Below are positions 16,660 to 28,079 of a stretch of 47,442 nt of DNA, in pieces. The first letter of the stretch is position 1, and each line of letters opens with the position of its first letter. A model generated the notes under the pieces. That model did no database searches, had not been told where the DNA came from, and saw nothing but the letters and a program-made list of their open reading frames with translations. The DNA comes from an uncultured Saprospiraceae bacterium (GTDB taxonomy: Bacteria; Bacteroidota; Bacteroidia; Chitinophagales; Saprospiraceae), in the NCBI GenBank assembly GCA_937969415.1, contig CALBWK010000007.1:1-47442 (forward strand), written 5' to 3'. A program made the position numbers and the translations under genes.

Positions 16660-18117
16660 GTGATTAAGCAATTGCCACATATTTTCAGGCTATCCTTTCT
16701 TTTGCTATTTGGCTTGAGTCAGACAGAGATGAGTGCCCAAGAGGTGAGCCTTTCGCCGGAGCTAAGTATTCGGAATTATTTATCCTATGAGCTGCTGGGA
16801 AAAGTAGAAGATAGATATATAGTCTACAGGGATAAGGGCTTTGCTAAGCAGATCAATGTATTTAACGAATATCTAGAGCAAACTAGTGAATCAGAGCTGG
16901 TCCTAGAGCAGAAGCGGTCTACAGTCATCCAGGCTCAGAATCTGGATTCATTGTTTCAGATTGTGTATAGCTATGTCGAAGAAGATAGTACCCATCTACG
17001 CATGCGCCGCTACAACAGCAAAGGCGTGCTCAGAGATAGTGCCTTGTTAATAAAGAAGAAAAGGAATGCCACCTTCAAGCCTTATGAGTATGAGGTGTCG
17101 GAGGATCAATCCAAGCTTTTGCTGTACTCAATGAGTAAGGATGGTGTGATGGATTGTATTTTATTTGATAATGATCAAGGAGAAGTGATTGCTCAGCGGG
17201 AGTTAATTATAGATGAGTTTCAAATAAGAACGCAGCACTACCGAATGGAGCTAAGCGACAGAGGGGAGTTGTTTTTTATGTTCCACAAACGTTTTGATGG
17301 ATCTGATGAAAATCTTCTTAAGGTGGCCACATTTGATTTTATGACCTTTCAGTCCAGCTTTGGCGTCATTGATTTTGGGGCTTATTTCCGTAGGGATATG
17401 ATTACGGATTATAATAATCTGCATAACAAGCTGATTATTTGTGGAACATATGCAGAGAAACGTGGTCGCGATCCACTTGGGCACTATATCATCAATGAAG
17501 ATGCAAATAATCTTGGCAGAGCTTTTGAGCCTTCTTTTGTTGAGTTTTCGCCTGCACTAGTACAAGAGGTGGGCAGGTCCAAAAGGAAGAAGTCCAAGAT
17601 CTTTCAAAATTTCTGGATCAAAGACATCCTCAAAAGACAGGATGGTGGATTATTGATTTTTATGGAGCTTTACAAGGAGTTTTCTCGACGGAGTTCCTAC
17701 GGTTCTAATATTGTAAGAAATTCAAATTTTGGACCCAATGCTCGACGCGGATGGGTAGATTATTATAATGAAGATATTGTCATTACAAGCTTTAGTGCAG
17801 ATGAGACCATTGACTGGACAAAAGTCTTGTACAAAAAGCAGTTTTCTCAGGATGATGATGCTGTGTTCTCATCCTATTTTGTAATGAAGACGCCATCTAG
17901 ACTTCGACTGGTCTACAATGATGAGATTAAGAGAAGTAATACGGTCAGCGAGTATATTATGGATCCAGGTGGTTGGATCAAAAGAAATAGTCTGCTGAGC
18001 ACGAGTCAGCTCAATATGAAGCTGAGGTTCAGAGATGCGGTGCAGATAAGCTCTAACGAATTGCTCATTCCGAGTGAAAACAACTATACTTTAAGTCTCG
18101 TCAAGATTACTTACTAA
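16660..18117 (+). CDS. secreted protein of unknown function
   Basis: I do not recognise this protein. From GTG 16660 it has 485 residues and a classic N-terminal signal (IKQLPHIFRLSFLLLFGLSQ, cleavage probably after MSAQ). The frame is open back to TTG 16621, but that adds a charged stretch ahead of the signal. The mature part is strand-rich, with recurring phrases such as DRYIVYRDKG, SKLLLYSMSKDG and GELFFMFHKRFDGS that look like repeating beta-propeller blades. There is no T9SS sorting domain and no lipobox. It is divergent from ftcD, with only 44 bases between the starts. An envelope or periplasmic location is likely. Confidence 0.6.
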   Translation: MIKQLPHIFRLSFLLLFGLSQTEMSAQEVSLSPELSIRNYLSYELLGKVEDRYIVYRDKGFAKQINVFNEYLEQTSESELVLEQKRSTVIQAQNLDSLFQIVYSYVEEDSTHLRMRRYNSKGVLRDSALLIKKKRNATFKPYEYEVSEDQSKLLLYSMSKDGVMDCILFDNDQGEVIAQRELIIDEFQIRTQHYRMELSDRGELFFMFHKRFDGSDENLLKVATFDFMTFQSSFGVIDFGAYFRRDMITDYNNLHNKLIICGTYAEKRGRDPLGHYIINEDANNLGRAFEPSFVEFSPALVQEVGRSKRKKSKIFQNFWIKDILKRQDGGLLIFMELYKEFSRRSSYGSNIVRNSNFGPNARRGWVDYYNEDIVITSFSADETIDWTKVLYKKQFSQDDDAVFSSYFVMKTPSRLRLVYNDEIKRSNTVSEYIMDPGGWIKRNSLLSTSQLNMKLRFRDAVQISSNELLIPSENNYTLSLVKITY

Positions 18118-18164
18118 CACTATTGAGGTTTATTTGACGCTGTGTATGACCAGATTATCAAGGT

Positions 18165-18192
18165 ATCTATCTACCTTTCGATAGATGTTTTT
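18165..18192 (+). terminator. weak terminator after the secreted-protein gene
   Basis: ATCTATC (18165-18171) pairs with GATAGAT (18180-18186) across an 8-nt loop, followed by G and five T residues. The stem is AT-rich, so termination may be inefficient. It lies about 48 bases after the stop. Confidence 0.4.
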
Positions 18193-18327
18193 GTCCTACA
18201 ATCTAGCTATAGATAGATTCTTACTGAAATATTTGCTAGCTCTTGCACTTTACCATCAAATATTTGTCTTTTACAATCTTCAAAAGTCATTCATTCTGAG
18301 GCAATTAGGGTCCTTTGGGCGCACTAA

Positions 18328-20343
<2,016 letters not shown>

Positions 20344-20372
20344 GCCGTTTTCAAAATTTCAGATATCTCTAA

Positions 20373-20933
20373 ATGGCATCGGGAAATTTCTTTGAGCAGT
20401 ATGGTGAAATCTCCAAGGAGGGAGTGGAAGCACTTGATAGTAAGCTGAAACTTAATAAGATTACGAAGGGAGACCAACTCTTATCTTATGGCCAGATTTG
20501 TAAGGAGATCTACTTTGTCACAAAAGGATGCTTAAGGCTCTATTATATTTCAGATGGTGTAGAGATTACTGTTTGGTTTTCATTTGAAGATAATTCTGCT
20601 ATCGAGTTGTCAAGTTTCTTGAGTGGCAAGCCAACAGAGTACTTTATCGAAGCCATCGAGGACAGCGAATATCTTTCTTTAGATAAGTCTGAGTTGTTAG
20701 GCCTCTATAGTCAATATCCAGAAATGGAAAGCGTGGTCCGTTGCTTCTGGGAAGATGTCATTTTGAACTTGCTACAAAGATTTACTGCCCTCCAAAAGGA
20801 TTCTGCTGAGAATCGTTATCGCAATCTTATCAATCAGAATAATTACCTACAGAGAGTCCCTCAAAAGTACCTCGCCTCCTATATAGGTGTGACGCCTACG
20901 TCGCTGAGTCGGATCAAGAGGAATCTGAGGTGA
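20373..20933 (+). CDS. Crp/Fnr-family transcriptional regulator
   Basis: Predicted DNA-binding regulator sensing an unidentified signal. The 186-residue protein has an N-terminal cyclic-nucleotide-binding-like beta-barrel (KGDQLLSYGQICKEIYFVTK, then GCLRLYY) and a short C-terminal winged helix (QKYLASYIGVTPTSLSRIKR). No Fe-S cysteine cluster of the FNR type is present, and the cAMP-binding Arg-Ser motif is not evident, so it belongs to the large group of Bacteroidota Crp-like regulators with unknown ligands. It is close behind gyrB and may be read through from it. It converges with the ATPase gene, leaving a 16-base gap. Confidence 0.88.
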   Translation: MASGNFFEQYGEISKEGVEALDSKLKLNKITKGDQLLSYGQICKEIYFVTKGCLRLYYISDGVEITVWFSFEDNSAIELSSFLSGKPTEYFIEAIEDSEYLSLDKSELLGLYSQYPEMESVVRCFWEDVILNLLQRFTALQKDSAENRYRNLINQNNYLQRVPQKYLASYIGVTPTSLSRIKRNLR

Positions 20934-20949
20934 GGCTTTATTGAATCAC

Positions 20950-22293
20950 TTATTGTTTTTTTATCCATTGTACCAATTCACTGATATGTCCAATGGCATA
21001 GTAAGGCACATTGACCAACTGAAATGACTTGCCTTTTAGAGTTGTGACTTTCTCTATCGATAGATGATTGGCCAGTACTCGGAATGCTATTGTTTGGTCT
21101 GACCGGTCTATGTATTCATATAGTGATCTTAGTCTGCCCTTGGCATCCGATTTTACTTCTAAGGGGAATACTTCTTTTCCATCTGAAATCAATATGTCCA
21201 CTTCCGCATTAGCGTTAGCATTTTCTCTGGTCCAGAAGGCTGGTAAATAATTTAGACGAGTGGATCTTGCAATTAATTCTTGGGTCATCATATGATTTGT
21301 GAGATAGCCCTTGTATAGACTGTTCATATCTTTTATGTCTATCATAAGTGCTTGAATATTGGCAGCATAATTAAGCAGTCCAGTATCCAAGAATTGTAGC
21401 TTTGGTTTGCGTCTATAGTTTAGTGTTAGAGGCAATTGTGTATCAGAGCTGGGATAGATAAGTCGTATCAGTCCTGCTTGATGTAATTTTCTAAAGGCTT
21501 CGCCTACTTCTCTAGACTTGTATGAAGAGTTGCCAAATCCATAGAAGGTAATCCTATCGCGAACAGATGGAGCTGTGGAGAGAATGTGTCTAACTACTCT
21601 TCGTTCGGTATTGTTGTTACTGTATTTTTCTATGTCAGCCACATAGCTATCCCAGATAGAACTGTACACAGCTTGCAGAGCATTTACCTTTCTATCGTTT
21701 TCTATATAGACTTTGACAACTTCGGGCATCCCACCTACCAGCATATATTCATGATAGAGGTGTAGCAACTTATCGTGTGCCATTTCAGGAATAGGTATTT
21801 TTTGATAATACTCTAAGGCAACATTTTCTCCTATGGCCTCTAGGAACTCTTCAAAATCCATAGGGTATAAACTCAGTTGCTCTACTCTGCCTACAGGAAA
21901 AGATTGCAATTCTCCTAAGGCAAATTCCAAGAGTGAGCCAGCCGCTATGACATCTACATTCTGTAGCTCCTCGTAGAAATATCTGAGCAGACTTATAGCT
22001 TTTGGTACTTCTTGAATTTCATCGATAAATAGCAAGGTGTGCTTAGGTATCAATTGCAGATTCTTAGCAAGTAAAATTTTTTCTAGAATAGTCTTTACTT
22101 CATCACTACCCCTAAAAAAAACGGCGTCACTATCTTTTTCTAGATTAAGATAGATGTACAGATCATATTGTTTGCCTAGTTCAGATACCAATGTTGACTT
22201 ACCTACCTGTCTAGAACCCCTTATTATCATAGGTTTTTTGACGGATTTTGTCTTCCACTCTGTAAGTTTTGTAAGTGCTTTTCTTCTGAACAT
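20950..22293 (-). CDS. AAA-family ATPase with DUF4143 domain
   Basis: Function unknown; the family is common, often patchily distributed and suspected of mobile or defence-linked roles, but unproven. The 447-residue protein has Walker A GSRQVGKST (26-34), Walker B LLFIDEIQ (D91, E92), and a sensor-like AAGSLLEFALGE. The DUF4143 region follows (~190-350). The C-terminal part contains VDILISDGKEVFPLEVKS, in which D366, E379 and K381 have the spacing of a PD-(D/E)XK nuclease core. The start is fixed by a TAATTTTG box ending four bases before the ATG. Three repeats with a 33-bp period lie upstream and suggest self-regulation. Confidence 0.88.
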   Translation of the reverse strand: MFRRKALTKLTEWKTKSVKKPMIIRGSRQVGKSTLVSELGKQYDLYIYLNLEKDSDAVFFRGSDEVKTILEKILLAKNLQLIPKHTLLFIDEIQEVPKAISLLRYFYEELQNVDVIAAGSLLEFALGELQSFPVGRVEQLSLYPMDFEEFLEAIGENVALEYYQKIPIPEMAHDKLLHLYHEYMLVGGMPEVVKVYIENDRKVNALQAVYSSIWDSYVADIEKYSNNNTERRVVRHILSTAPSVRDRITFYGFGNSSYKSREVGEAFRKLHQAGLIRLIYPSSDTQLPLTLNYRRKPKLQFLDTGLLNYAANIQALMIDIKDMNSLYKGYLTNHMMTQELIARSTRLNYLPAFWTRENANANAEVDILISDGKEVFPLEVKSDAKGRLRSLYEYIDRSDQTIAFRVLANHLSIEKVTTLKGKSFQLVNVPYYAIGHISELVQWIKKQ

Positions 22294-22297
22294 TATT

Positions 22298-22305
22298 CAA
22301 AATTA
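22298..22305 (-). promoter_or_regulatory. -7 box for the AAA/DUF4143 ATPase gene
   Basis: On the minus strand the bases read TAATTTTG, a match to TAnnTTTG. It ends four bases before the ATG, predicting a leaderless or near-leaderless mRNA. The first of three periodic repeats begins six bases upstream of the box, in the position of an operator. Confidence 0.5.
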
Positions 22306-22310
22306 CGTCA

Positions 22311-22396
22311 TTTGTAACAATTAAGGGGTTATATAAGACGTATATTGTATTAAATAAGGGGTATTATAATAATGAATTTGTAACAAATAAGGGGTA
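22311..22396. repeat. three 20-bp repeats with an exact 33-bp period
   Basis: Copies start at 22311 (TTTGTAACAATTAAGGGGTT), 22344 (ATTGTATTAAATAAGGGGTA) and 22377 (TTTGTAACAAATAAGGGGTA). The right half AAGGGGT is invariant. The left half holds the inverted repeat TTTGTnACAAA in the third copy. The 13-bp gaps are unrelated in sequence. A period of 33 bp is close to three helical turns, so bound proteins would sit on about the same face. The array lies just upstream of the ATPase promoter. It is not a CRISPR: the copies are too few, too short and too AT-rich. Confidence 0.75.
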
Positions 22397-22596
22397 AATT
22401 TCTCATTCCCTCTATTTTCTTTAGGTATAAGCATTAGAAATCTATACTTACCTATGATCTATTTTACTTAGGATGCAGTCGTCTTCATTCTTGAACGAGG
22501 GTAAGCATCAGAAGTAAGCTTATGGTTTATTAACTAAGGGAATCCCGAATCAAGACTTTACTTGGTGCTCTATTCCTTTCTTGCCATAGGACAACT

Positions 22597-22624
22597 TTTG
22601 ACTTGAAGATGTGCTATAATTTTG
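22597..22624 (+). promoter_or_regulatory. ahcY promoter
   Basis: TAATTTTG at 22617-22624 matches the -7 box TAnnTTTG. TTTG at 22597-22600 lies 16 nt upstream, shorter than ideal. The predicted leader is about 35 nt. No SAH-riboswitch-like pseudoknot is evident in the leader. Confidence 0.5.
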
Positions 22625-22664
22625 CGGCATATTTTTAATCCAAATCAAAAAACAGATTCAAGGT

Positions 22665-23978
22665 ATGATAGAAACAAACACAAAAGTAAACTACAAAGTA
22701 AAAGACATCAGTCTAGCTGATTGGGGTAGAAAGGAAATTACCCTTGCTGAAGCAGAAATGCCAGGTCTTATGTCTCTTAGAAAGGAGTATGCGGGTAAGA
22801 AGCCTCTTGCAGGTGCTAATATTGCGGGTTGTCTACATATGACTATCCAGACAGCAGTATTAATAGAAACATTGAAGGATTTAGGTGCAGATGTGACGTG
22901 GAGTTCTTGTAATATTTTCTCTACACAAGATCACGCAGCAGCAGCTATTGCAGCAGCAGGTATTCCAGTTTTTGCTTGGAAGGGTATGAACGAAGAAGAA
23001 TTTGAGTGGTGCATAGAGCAGACACTTTCTAACTTCAAAGATGGTAAGCCATTGAATATGATCCTTGACGATGGAGGTGACTTAACCAATATGGTCTTAG
23101 ACAAATTTCCTGAATTGGTTCCAGCAATCAAAGGTCTCTCTGAGGAAACAACTACAGGTGTACACAGACTACACGAAAGAGAAAAGAATGGCACACTACC
23201 GATGCCAGCGATCAACATCAATGACTCTGTGACTAAATCTAAGTTTGACAACAAGTATGGCTGTAAAGAATCATGTGTAGATGCGATCAGAAGAGCTACA
23301 GATGTGATGATGGCAGGTAAAGTTGCAGTTGTTGCAGGTTACGGAGATGTAGGAAAAGGATCAGTGGCATCACTTGCAAGTGCAGGTGTGAGAGTTATTG
23401 TAACTGAAATCGATCCTATCTGTGCATTACAAGCGGCAATGGACGGATTTGAAGTAAAGAAAATGTCAGATGCTATCAAGGAAGCGGATATCGTTGTAAC
23501 AGCGACTGGTAACTACAACATCGTAGATGCTGAGCACTTCAAAGCGCTTAAGGACAAGGCTATCGTATGTAACATCGGTCACTTTGATAATGAAATCAAT
23601 ATGGCTTGGTTGAACGAAAACCACGGTGATAGCAAGGTAGAGATCAAGCCTCAAGTAGATATGTATACTATCGATGGTAAAGATCTTATCGTTCTTGCTG
23701 AGGGAAGATTAGTGAACTTGGGTTGTGCGACAGGTCACCCATCATTCGTTATGTCTAACTCATTCACGAATCAAGTATTGGCTCAGTTAGAGATCTGGAA
23801 CAATACGGATAAGTATGAGAACAAAGTTTATATGTTACCTAAGCACTTAGACGAAAAAGTTGCTAGATTGCACCTCAGTAAGATTGGTGTAGAGCTAGAA
23901 GAGTTGACACCTAAGCAAGCGGAGTACATCGGCGTCAAGCAAGAAGGGCCTTATAAGCCAGAGTACTACAGATACTAG
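22665..23978 (+). CDS. ahcY: adenosylhomocysteinase
   Basis: Reversibly hydrolyses S-adenosylhomocysteine to adenosine and homocysteine, clearing the inhibitory product of methyltransferases. The 437-residue protein shows the N-terminal substrate domain ([34 protein letters not shown]), the NAD-binding signature [13 protein letters not shown], and the C-terminal KPEYYRY that reaches into the partner subunit's NAD site. Length is normal for the shorter bacterial form, which lacks the ~40-residue insert. It is monocistronic, with its own promoter and strong terminator. MetK, for the preceding methyl-cycle step, is in the same window at 39.7-41.0 kb. Confidence 0.97.
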   Translation: MIETNTKVNYKVKDISLADWGRKEITLAEAEMPGLMSLRKEYAGKKPLAGANIAGCLHMTIQTAVLIETLKDLGADVTWSSCNIFSTQDHAAAAIAAAGIPVFAWKGMNEEEFEWCIEQTLSNFKDGKPLNMILDDGGDLTNMVLDKFPELVPAIKGLSEETTTGVHRLHEREKNGTLPMPAININDSVTKSKFDNKYGCKESCVDAIRRATDVMMAGKVAVVAGYGDVGKGSVASLASAGVRVIVTEIDPICALQAAMDGFEVKKMSDAIKEADIVVTATGNYNIVDAEHFKALKDKAIVCNIGHFDNEINMAWLNENHGDSKVEIKPQVDMYTIDGKDLIVLAEGRLVNLGCATGHPSFVMSNSFTNQVLAQLEIWNNTDKYENKVYMLPKHLDEKVARLHLSKIGVELEELTPKQAEYIGVKQEGPYKPEYYRY

Positions 23979-24011
23979 AGAGATCATTATTTAGAATCTA
24001 TTATATATAGT

Positions 24012-24042
24012 AAGGCCTTCGTGAAAGCGAGGGCCTTTTTTT
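24012..24042 (+). terminator. intrinsic terminator after ahcY
   Basis: AAGGCCTTCG pairs with CGAGGGCCTT across a short loop (one mismatch), followed by a run of seven T residues. It lies 34 bases after the ahcY stop and separates ahcY from the PSCyt/DUF1501 operon. Confidence 0.9.
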
Positions 24043-24228
24043 GTTTCATCCTGAATTATATAGACCTGGTCTACATTCCGCGGAAGCTTCTAGTTTTTTG
24101 AATGCTGTCTAAATCTAGTCTAGCGGATAATGAGCAAATAAGGACAAGTGTAATATGTAAATAGTAAGACGTATCAAGGAAGGGAATGGGCCATATGGTT
24201 TTGCAATTATATTTACCTTTAGCATACT

Positions 24229-26583
24229 TTGATTTTCAACATAAAATATATAGTATTTAGTGCATTGCTTGTTGGAATACTAGTATGTGTAAGCATAGCG
24301 GAATCTTGCACTCTATCGAAGGATAACAAACTTGTTGAACAAGATGAAAACAACTATCGACTACCTGACGAGATAGATTTCGTTTTTCATGTCAAGCCAA
24401 TTTTGTCTGACCGTTGTTTTAAGTGTCATGGCCCTGATGAGACAAAGATTGAGGGTGACTTGCAATTGCATACAGAAGAAAAAGCATTCAAAGCACTTGG
24501 TATAAATGCTGACCGCTATGCCATAGTTAAAGGGGATCCTGAAAACAGTGGTATTGTAACTCGAATATATTCCGAAGATCCTAACGACCTGATGCCTCCG
24601 CCTTCTTCCAATTTGACACTGAGTCAAAAAGAAAAAGAGATTCTTAAAAAATGGATAACTCAAGGAGCAAAGTGGAAAAAACATTGGGCTTTCGTCGTGC
24701 CACAAAAACAAGAGGTGCCTTCAGTTAAGAACAAGGAGTGGGTCATTAATGATATTGATAATTATATCCTACACAAACTTGAAGAGAATCAACTACTACC
24801 ATCTCCACAAGTAAAGAAAGAAAAACTACTGCGCAAAGTAAGTTTTGACCTAACAGGATTGCCGCCTAGCTTGGAGGACATTAATTCTTTTTTGGAGGAT
24901 AGCTCTGATAAAAATTATGAAAAAATTGTAGACAAATATTTGGCCTCTGATGCTTTTGCTGAGCGAATGACAACAGACTGGATGGATATTGCAAGATATG
25001 CCGATACTCATGGTTATCAAGATGATCTAGAGCGGACTATGTGGCCGTGGAGAGATTGGGTGATACACGCTTTTAAAAAGAATATGTCCTATGATAAATT
25101 TGTTACTTGGCAATTGGCCGGGGACTTGTTGCCAAATGCAACCAAAGAACAAATTATCGCCACGGCATTTAATAGAAATCATAAGATTACTCAAGAAGGT
25201 GGTGCTATACCGGAAGAGTACAGAGCAGAGTATGTAACAGATAGAACCAATACTTTTGGAACTGCGTTTTTAGGACTGACCTTTGAATGTGCTAAGTGTC
25301 ATGATCACAAGTATGATCCGATAAGTCAATCAGAATACTTTCAGCTTTTCGGATATTTTAACAGCATAGAAGAAAAGGGACTAATCGGGTATGAGGAAAT
25401 TGCTCCTGAACCATTTGTCAATATTTCAAAAAAGGAAATCGATGAGGTACTCAATTTTATCAATAACCTAGAGGATGAAGATAATATTCCTTTAATGGTG
25501 ATGAAGGAAATGAAACAGCCTAGAAAGACACATATATTAGAACGTGGATTATATGATCAGATAGGCAAAGAAGTGCAACCTGCAGTACCTACATTTGGTG
25601 CAAAAACTCAGAACAAAGTTAATAGTTCAAGAATAGATCTAGCGCAGTGGTTGTTTAGCGAAGATAATCCGTTGACTGCACGTGTGACAGTTAATAGATT
25701 ATGGCAACAAATATTTGGGAAAGGAATTGTTTCTACTTCTTATGATTTTGGGAATCAAGGAGCTCTGCCTTCTCATCCTGAACTCCTTGATTACTTGGCT
25801 ATAAAATTCAGAGAAGAAAATTGGGATCTGCGCAAAGTGATTAAGTATATGGTCACTAGTGCTACATACAAACAAGAAAGCCATGTCACAGAAGAACTCT
25901 TGAAGATTGATCCAGAAAACCAATTGATGGCTAGGTCAAATAGAAGCCGATTGTCTGCAGAGATGCTACGGGATCATGCGCTAAGCATTAGTGGACTATT
26001 GATTAATGAAGTAGGTGGGCCGAGTGTAAAACCTTATCAGCCAGATGGACTCTGGAGTGAAGTAGCTGGTGGAGGTAGTGGTGCGGTAACAAAGTATGTG
26101 CAAGATGTCGGCGATAAAAATTACAGAAGAAGTTTATACACATTCTGGAAGCGCACTGTGCCTCCTCCCAATATGTTGCTTTTTGATAAGCCTACTCGAG
26201 ATTTTTGTATGGTAAAAAGAGAAAATACTAGTACGCCGTTACAAGCGTTGGTATTGATGAATGACCCACAGTTTTTGGAAGCTTCTCAGGCATTGGCAAT
26301 GCGAGCTATCACACAAACCAACTCTACTGACATAGAAAAAGTGTTGCAATATATGTTCACTCTAGCAACCTCCAGACCTGCTGACGAGTCAGAGATTTTG
26401 ACTTTATCGGAATTATATACTGAACAGTTACTTCAATTCAAGAACAATACTGACGATGCAGTCGCATTACTTACATATGGTAATGACAGAGGTGCTGAAG
26501 AGATAGAAGAAACGGTACTGGCAACATATAGCTTTCTTGCAAATACAATTTTGAATCTGGATGAATCGATAAGAAAGACTTAA
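24229..26583 (+). CDS. PSCyt1-DUF1549-DUF1553 protein (planctomycete-type cytochrome/PSD1)
   Basis: Function unknown. The 784-residue exported protein starts at a TTG, with a membrane/signal segment (IVFSALLVGILVCVSIA) and a Cys at 27 that is only a weak lipobox. A PSCyt1 cytochrome-c-like domain follows, with haem motif CFKCH at 63-67 and LMPPP at 121-125 as candidate axial Met. DUF1549 (PSCyt2, ~170-380) contains a second CxxCH in CAKCHDHKYDP (354-364). DUF1553 (PSD1) fills ~480-740 (LTARVTVNRLWQQIFGKG, RENTSTPLQALVLMNDP). The families are abundant in Planctomycetes. It is the first gene of a five-gene operon and overlaps the next by one base (TAATG). No upstream ATG gives a signal peptide. 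Confidence 0.9.
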   Translation: MIFNIKYIVFSALLVGILVCVSIAESCTLSKDNKLVEQDENNYRLPDEIDFVFHVKPILSDRCFKCHGPDETKIEGDLQLHTEEKAFKALGINADRYAIVKGDPENSGIVTRIYSEDPNDLMPPPSSNLTLSQKEKEILKKWITQGAKWKKHWAFVVPQKQEVPSVKNKEWVINDIDNYILHKLEENQLLPSPQVKKEKLLRKVSFDLTGLPPSLEDINSFLEDSSDKNYEKIVDKYLASDAFAERMTTDWMDIARYADTHGYQDDLERTMWPWRDWVIHAFKKNMSYDKFVTWQLAGDLLPNATKEQIIATAFNRNHKITQEGGAIPEEYRAEYVTDRTNTFGTAFLGLTFECAKCHDHKYDPISQSEYFQLFGYFNSIEEKGLIGYEEIAPEPFVNISKKEIDEVLNFINNLEDEDNIPLMVMKEMKQPRKTHILERGLYDQIGKEVQPAVPTFGAKTQNKVNSSRIDLAQWLFSEDNPLTARVTVNRLWQQIFGKGIVSTSYDFGNQGALPSHPELLDYLAIKFREENWDLRKVIKYMVTSATYKQESHVTEELLKIDPENQLMARSNRSRLSAEMLRDHALSISGLLINEVGGPSVKPYQPDGLWSEVAGGGSGAVTKYVQDVGDKNYRRSLYTFWKRTVPPPNMLLFDKPTRDFCMVKRENTSTPLQALVLMNDPQFLEASQALAMRAITQTNSTDIEKVLQYMFTLATSRPADESEILTLSELYTEQLLQFKNNTDDAVALLTYGNDRGAEEIEETVLATYSFLANTILNLDESIRKT

Positions 26584-28076
26584 TGGAGAAAAAGAATCCC
26601 ATAGAGGAAAGATCTTATTTATTGAATCGCCGCGCATTTCTTTCTAAATCAAGCGTGGGTATTGGAGCGGCTGCACTCTCTGCTTTATTGGGTCAAGGCT
26701 TGTTGGGGTCTTGTAATATGATTGGAAGCAATCCTATCGACTCCTTGAAAAAGAATTCGACAGCCCTAACTAACCTTCATTTTGCACCGAAAGCAAAACG
26801 AGTAATCTATCTTTTCCAAAGTGGTGGCCCTTCCCAATTTGAGCTATTTGATCACAAACCATTATTGGAAAAACTACGCGGCCAAGAGTTACCTGACTCC
26901 ATTAGAAAAGGGCAACGACTGACAGGTATGACCTCAGATCAAACTAGTCTACCTCTTGCAAGTTCATTATTTAAGTTTAATCGTTTCGGGCAGTCGGGTA
27001 TTGAGATGAGCGAACTCTTGCCTTACACTTCGCAGGTTGTAGATGATCTCTGTATGATCAAGTCTATGCATACTGATGCGATCAATCATGATCCTGCTAT
27101 CACCTTTTTTCAGACAGGGTCTCAACAGCCAGGAAGGCCATCTATTGGTTCTTGGTTGAGTTATGGTTTAGGAAGTACAAATGAGAATCTACCTGGATTC
27201 TGTGTTTTGCTATCAAGAGGAACAGGACGACCACAAGGGCAACCACTATACTCAAGGCTTTGGGGCAATGGATTTTTGCACTCACTACATCAAGGAGTAC
27301 AATTCAGATCTGGGAAAGATCCTATTTTATATCTGAATAATCCAGATGGTATAAACGGTATGAGTCGTCGTAGGATGCTTGATAAAGTATTGGCTCTTAA
27401 TCAAAAGCAATATGAAGAATTAGGTGATCCAGAAATACAGAGTCGTATCTCACAATATGAGATGGCATATAAAATGCAGACTTCAGTTCCTGGTCTTATG
27501 GATGTATCAAAAGAGCCAGATTATATCTATAAGATGTATGGATCAGAGTCTACTGTACCCGGCACCTTTGCTTCTAATTGCTTGCTCGCGAGAAGACTTG
27601 CAGAGAAGGATGTACGATTCATTCAGCTCTATCATATGGGTTGGGATCAACACGATAATCTACCTAGTGCAATTAAGAAACAGGCTTATGATGTTGACCA
27701 AGCTTCTGCGGCATTGATTATGGATTTGAAGCAGAGAGGTATGCTAGAAGATACATTGGTCATCTGGGGTGGTGAGTTTGGAAGGACCAATTACTCCCAA
27801 GGTGCATTGACAGATAATAATTATGGTAGAGATCATCATCCTAGATGTTTCACCATCTGGATGGCGGGTGGTGGTGTAAAACCTGGAATGGTCTATGGAG
27901 AGACTGATGAGTTTGGTTATAACATTACTAAGGATCCAGTGCATGTACATGACTTCCAAGCTACGATGTTACATCTCTTAGGTGTTGATCACGAAAGACT
28001 TACATATAAGCACCAAGGCAGGCGATTTAGGCTAACTGATGTGCACGGAAAAGTTATTCATGACTTAATAAGTTAG
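26583..28076 (+). CDS. DUF1501 family protein with Tat signal
   Basis: Function unknown; the fold is related to alkaline phosphatase/sulfatase-like enzymes, but activity is unproven. The 497-residue protein begins with a twin-arginine signal (NRRAFLSKS, residues 15-23, then a hydrophobic stretch), implying export in folded form. DUF1501 covers the rest: LFQSGGPSQFELFDHKP, HTDAINHDPAITFFQTG, VIWGGEFGRTNYSQG and GRDHHPRCFTIWMAGGG, which carry His/Asp residues suited to metal binding. DUF1501 genes usually sit next to DUF1553 genes in Planctomycetes, as here. The start codon overlaps the previous stop by one base, so translation is probably coupled. Confidence 0.92.
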   Translation: MEKKNPIEERSYLLNRRAFLSKSSVGIGAAALSALLGQGLLGSCNMIGSNPIDSLKKNSTALTNLHFAPKAKRVIYLFQSGGPSQFELFDHKPLLEKLRGQELPDSIRKGQRLTGMTSDQTSLPLASSLFKFNRFGQSGIEMSELLPYTSQVVDDLCMIKSMHTDAINHDPAITFFQTGSQQPGRPSIGSWLSYGLGSTNENLPGFCVLLSRGTGRPQGQPLYSRLWGNGFLHSLHQGVQFRSGKDPILYLNNPDGINGMSRRRMLDKVLALNQKQYEELGDPEIQSRISQYEMAYKMQTSVPGLMDVSKEPDYIYKMYGSESTVPGTFASNCLLARRLAEKDVRFIQLYHMGWDQHDNLPSAIKKQAYDVDQASAALIMDLKQRGMLEDTLVIWGGEFGRTNYSQGALTDNNYGRDHHPRCFTIWMAGGGVKPGMVYGETDEFGYNITKDPVHVHDFQATMLHLLGVDHERLTYKHQGRRFRLTDVHGKVIHDLIS

Positions 28077-28079
28077 ATC

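Noticed and set aside
22311-22396. Three regularly spaced repeats considered as a CRISPR array
   Set aside because: Only three 20-bp copies, 13-bp spacers, AT-rich repeats, and no cas genes nearby. A promoter operator fits better.
22625-22664. SAH riboswitch upstream of ahcY
   Set aside because: The ~35-nt leader is too short and AT-rich for the known pseudoknot.
24075-24086. 10-bp palindrome TTCCGCGGAA as an operator for the five-gene operon
   Set aside because: It lies ~145 bases before the start with no second copy. Chance is likely.
26581-26585. TAATG junction considered as a frameshift between two halves of one gene
   Set aside because: The upstream protein ends in a complete DUF1553 domain and the downstream one starts with its own Tat signal, so this is a normal coupled overlap.
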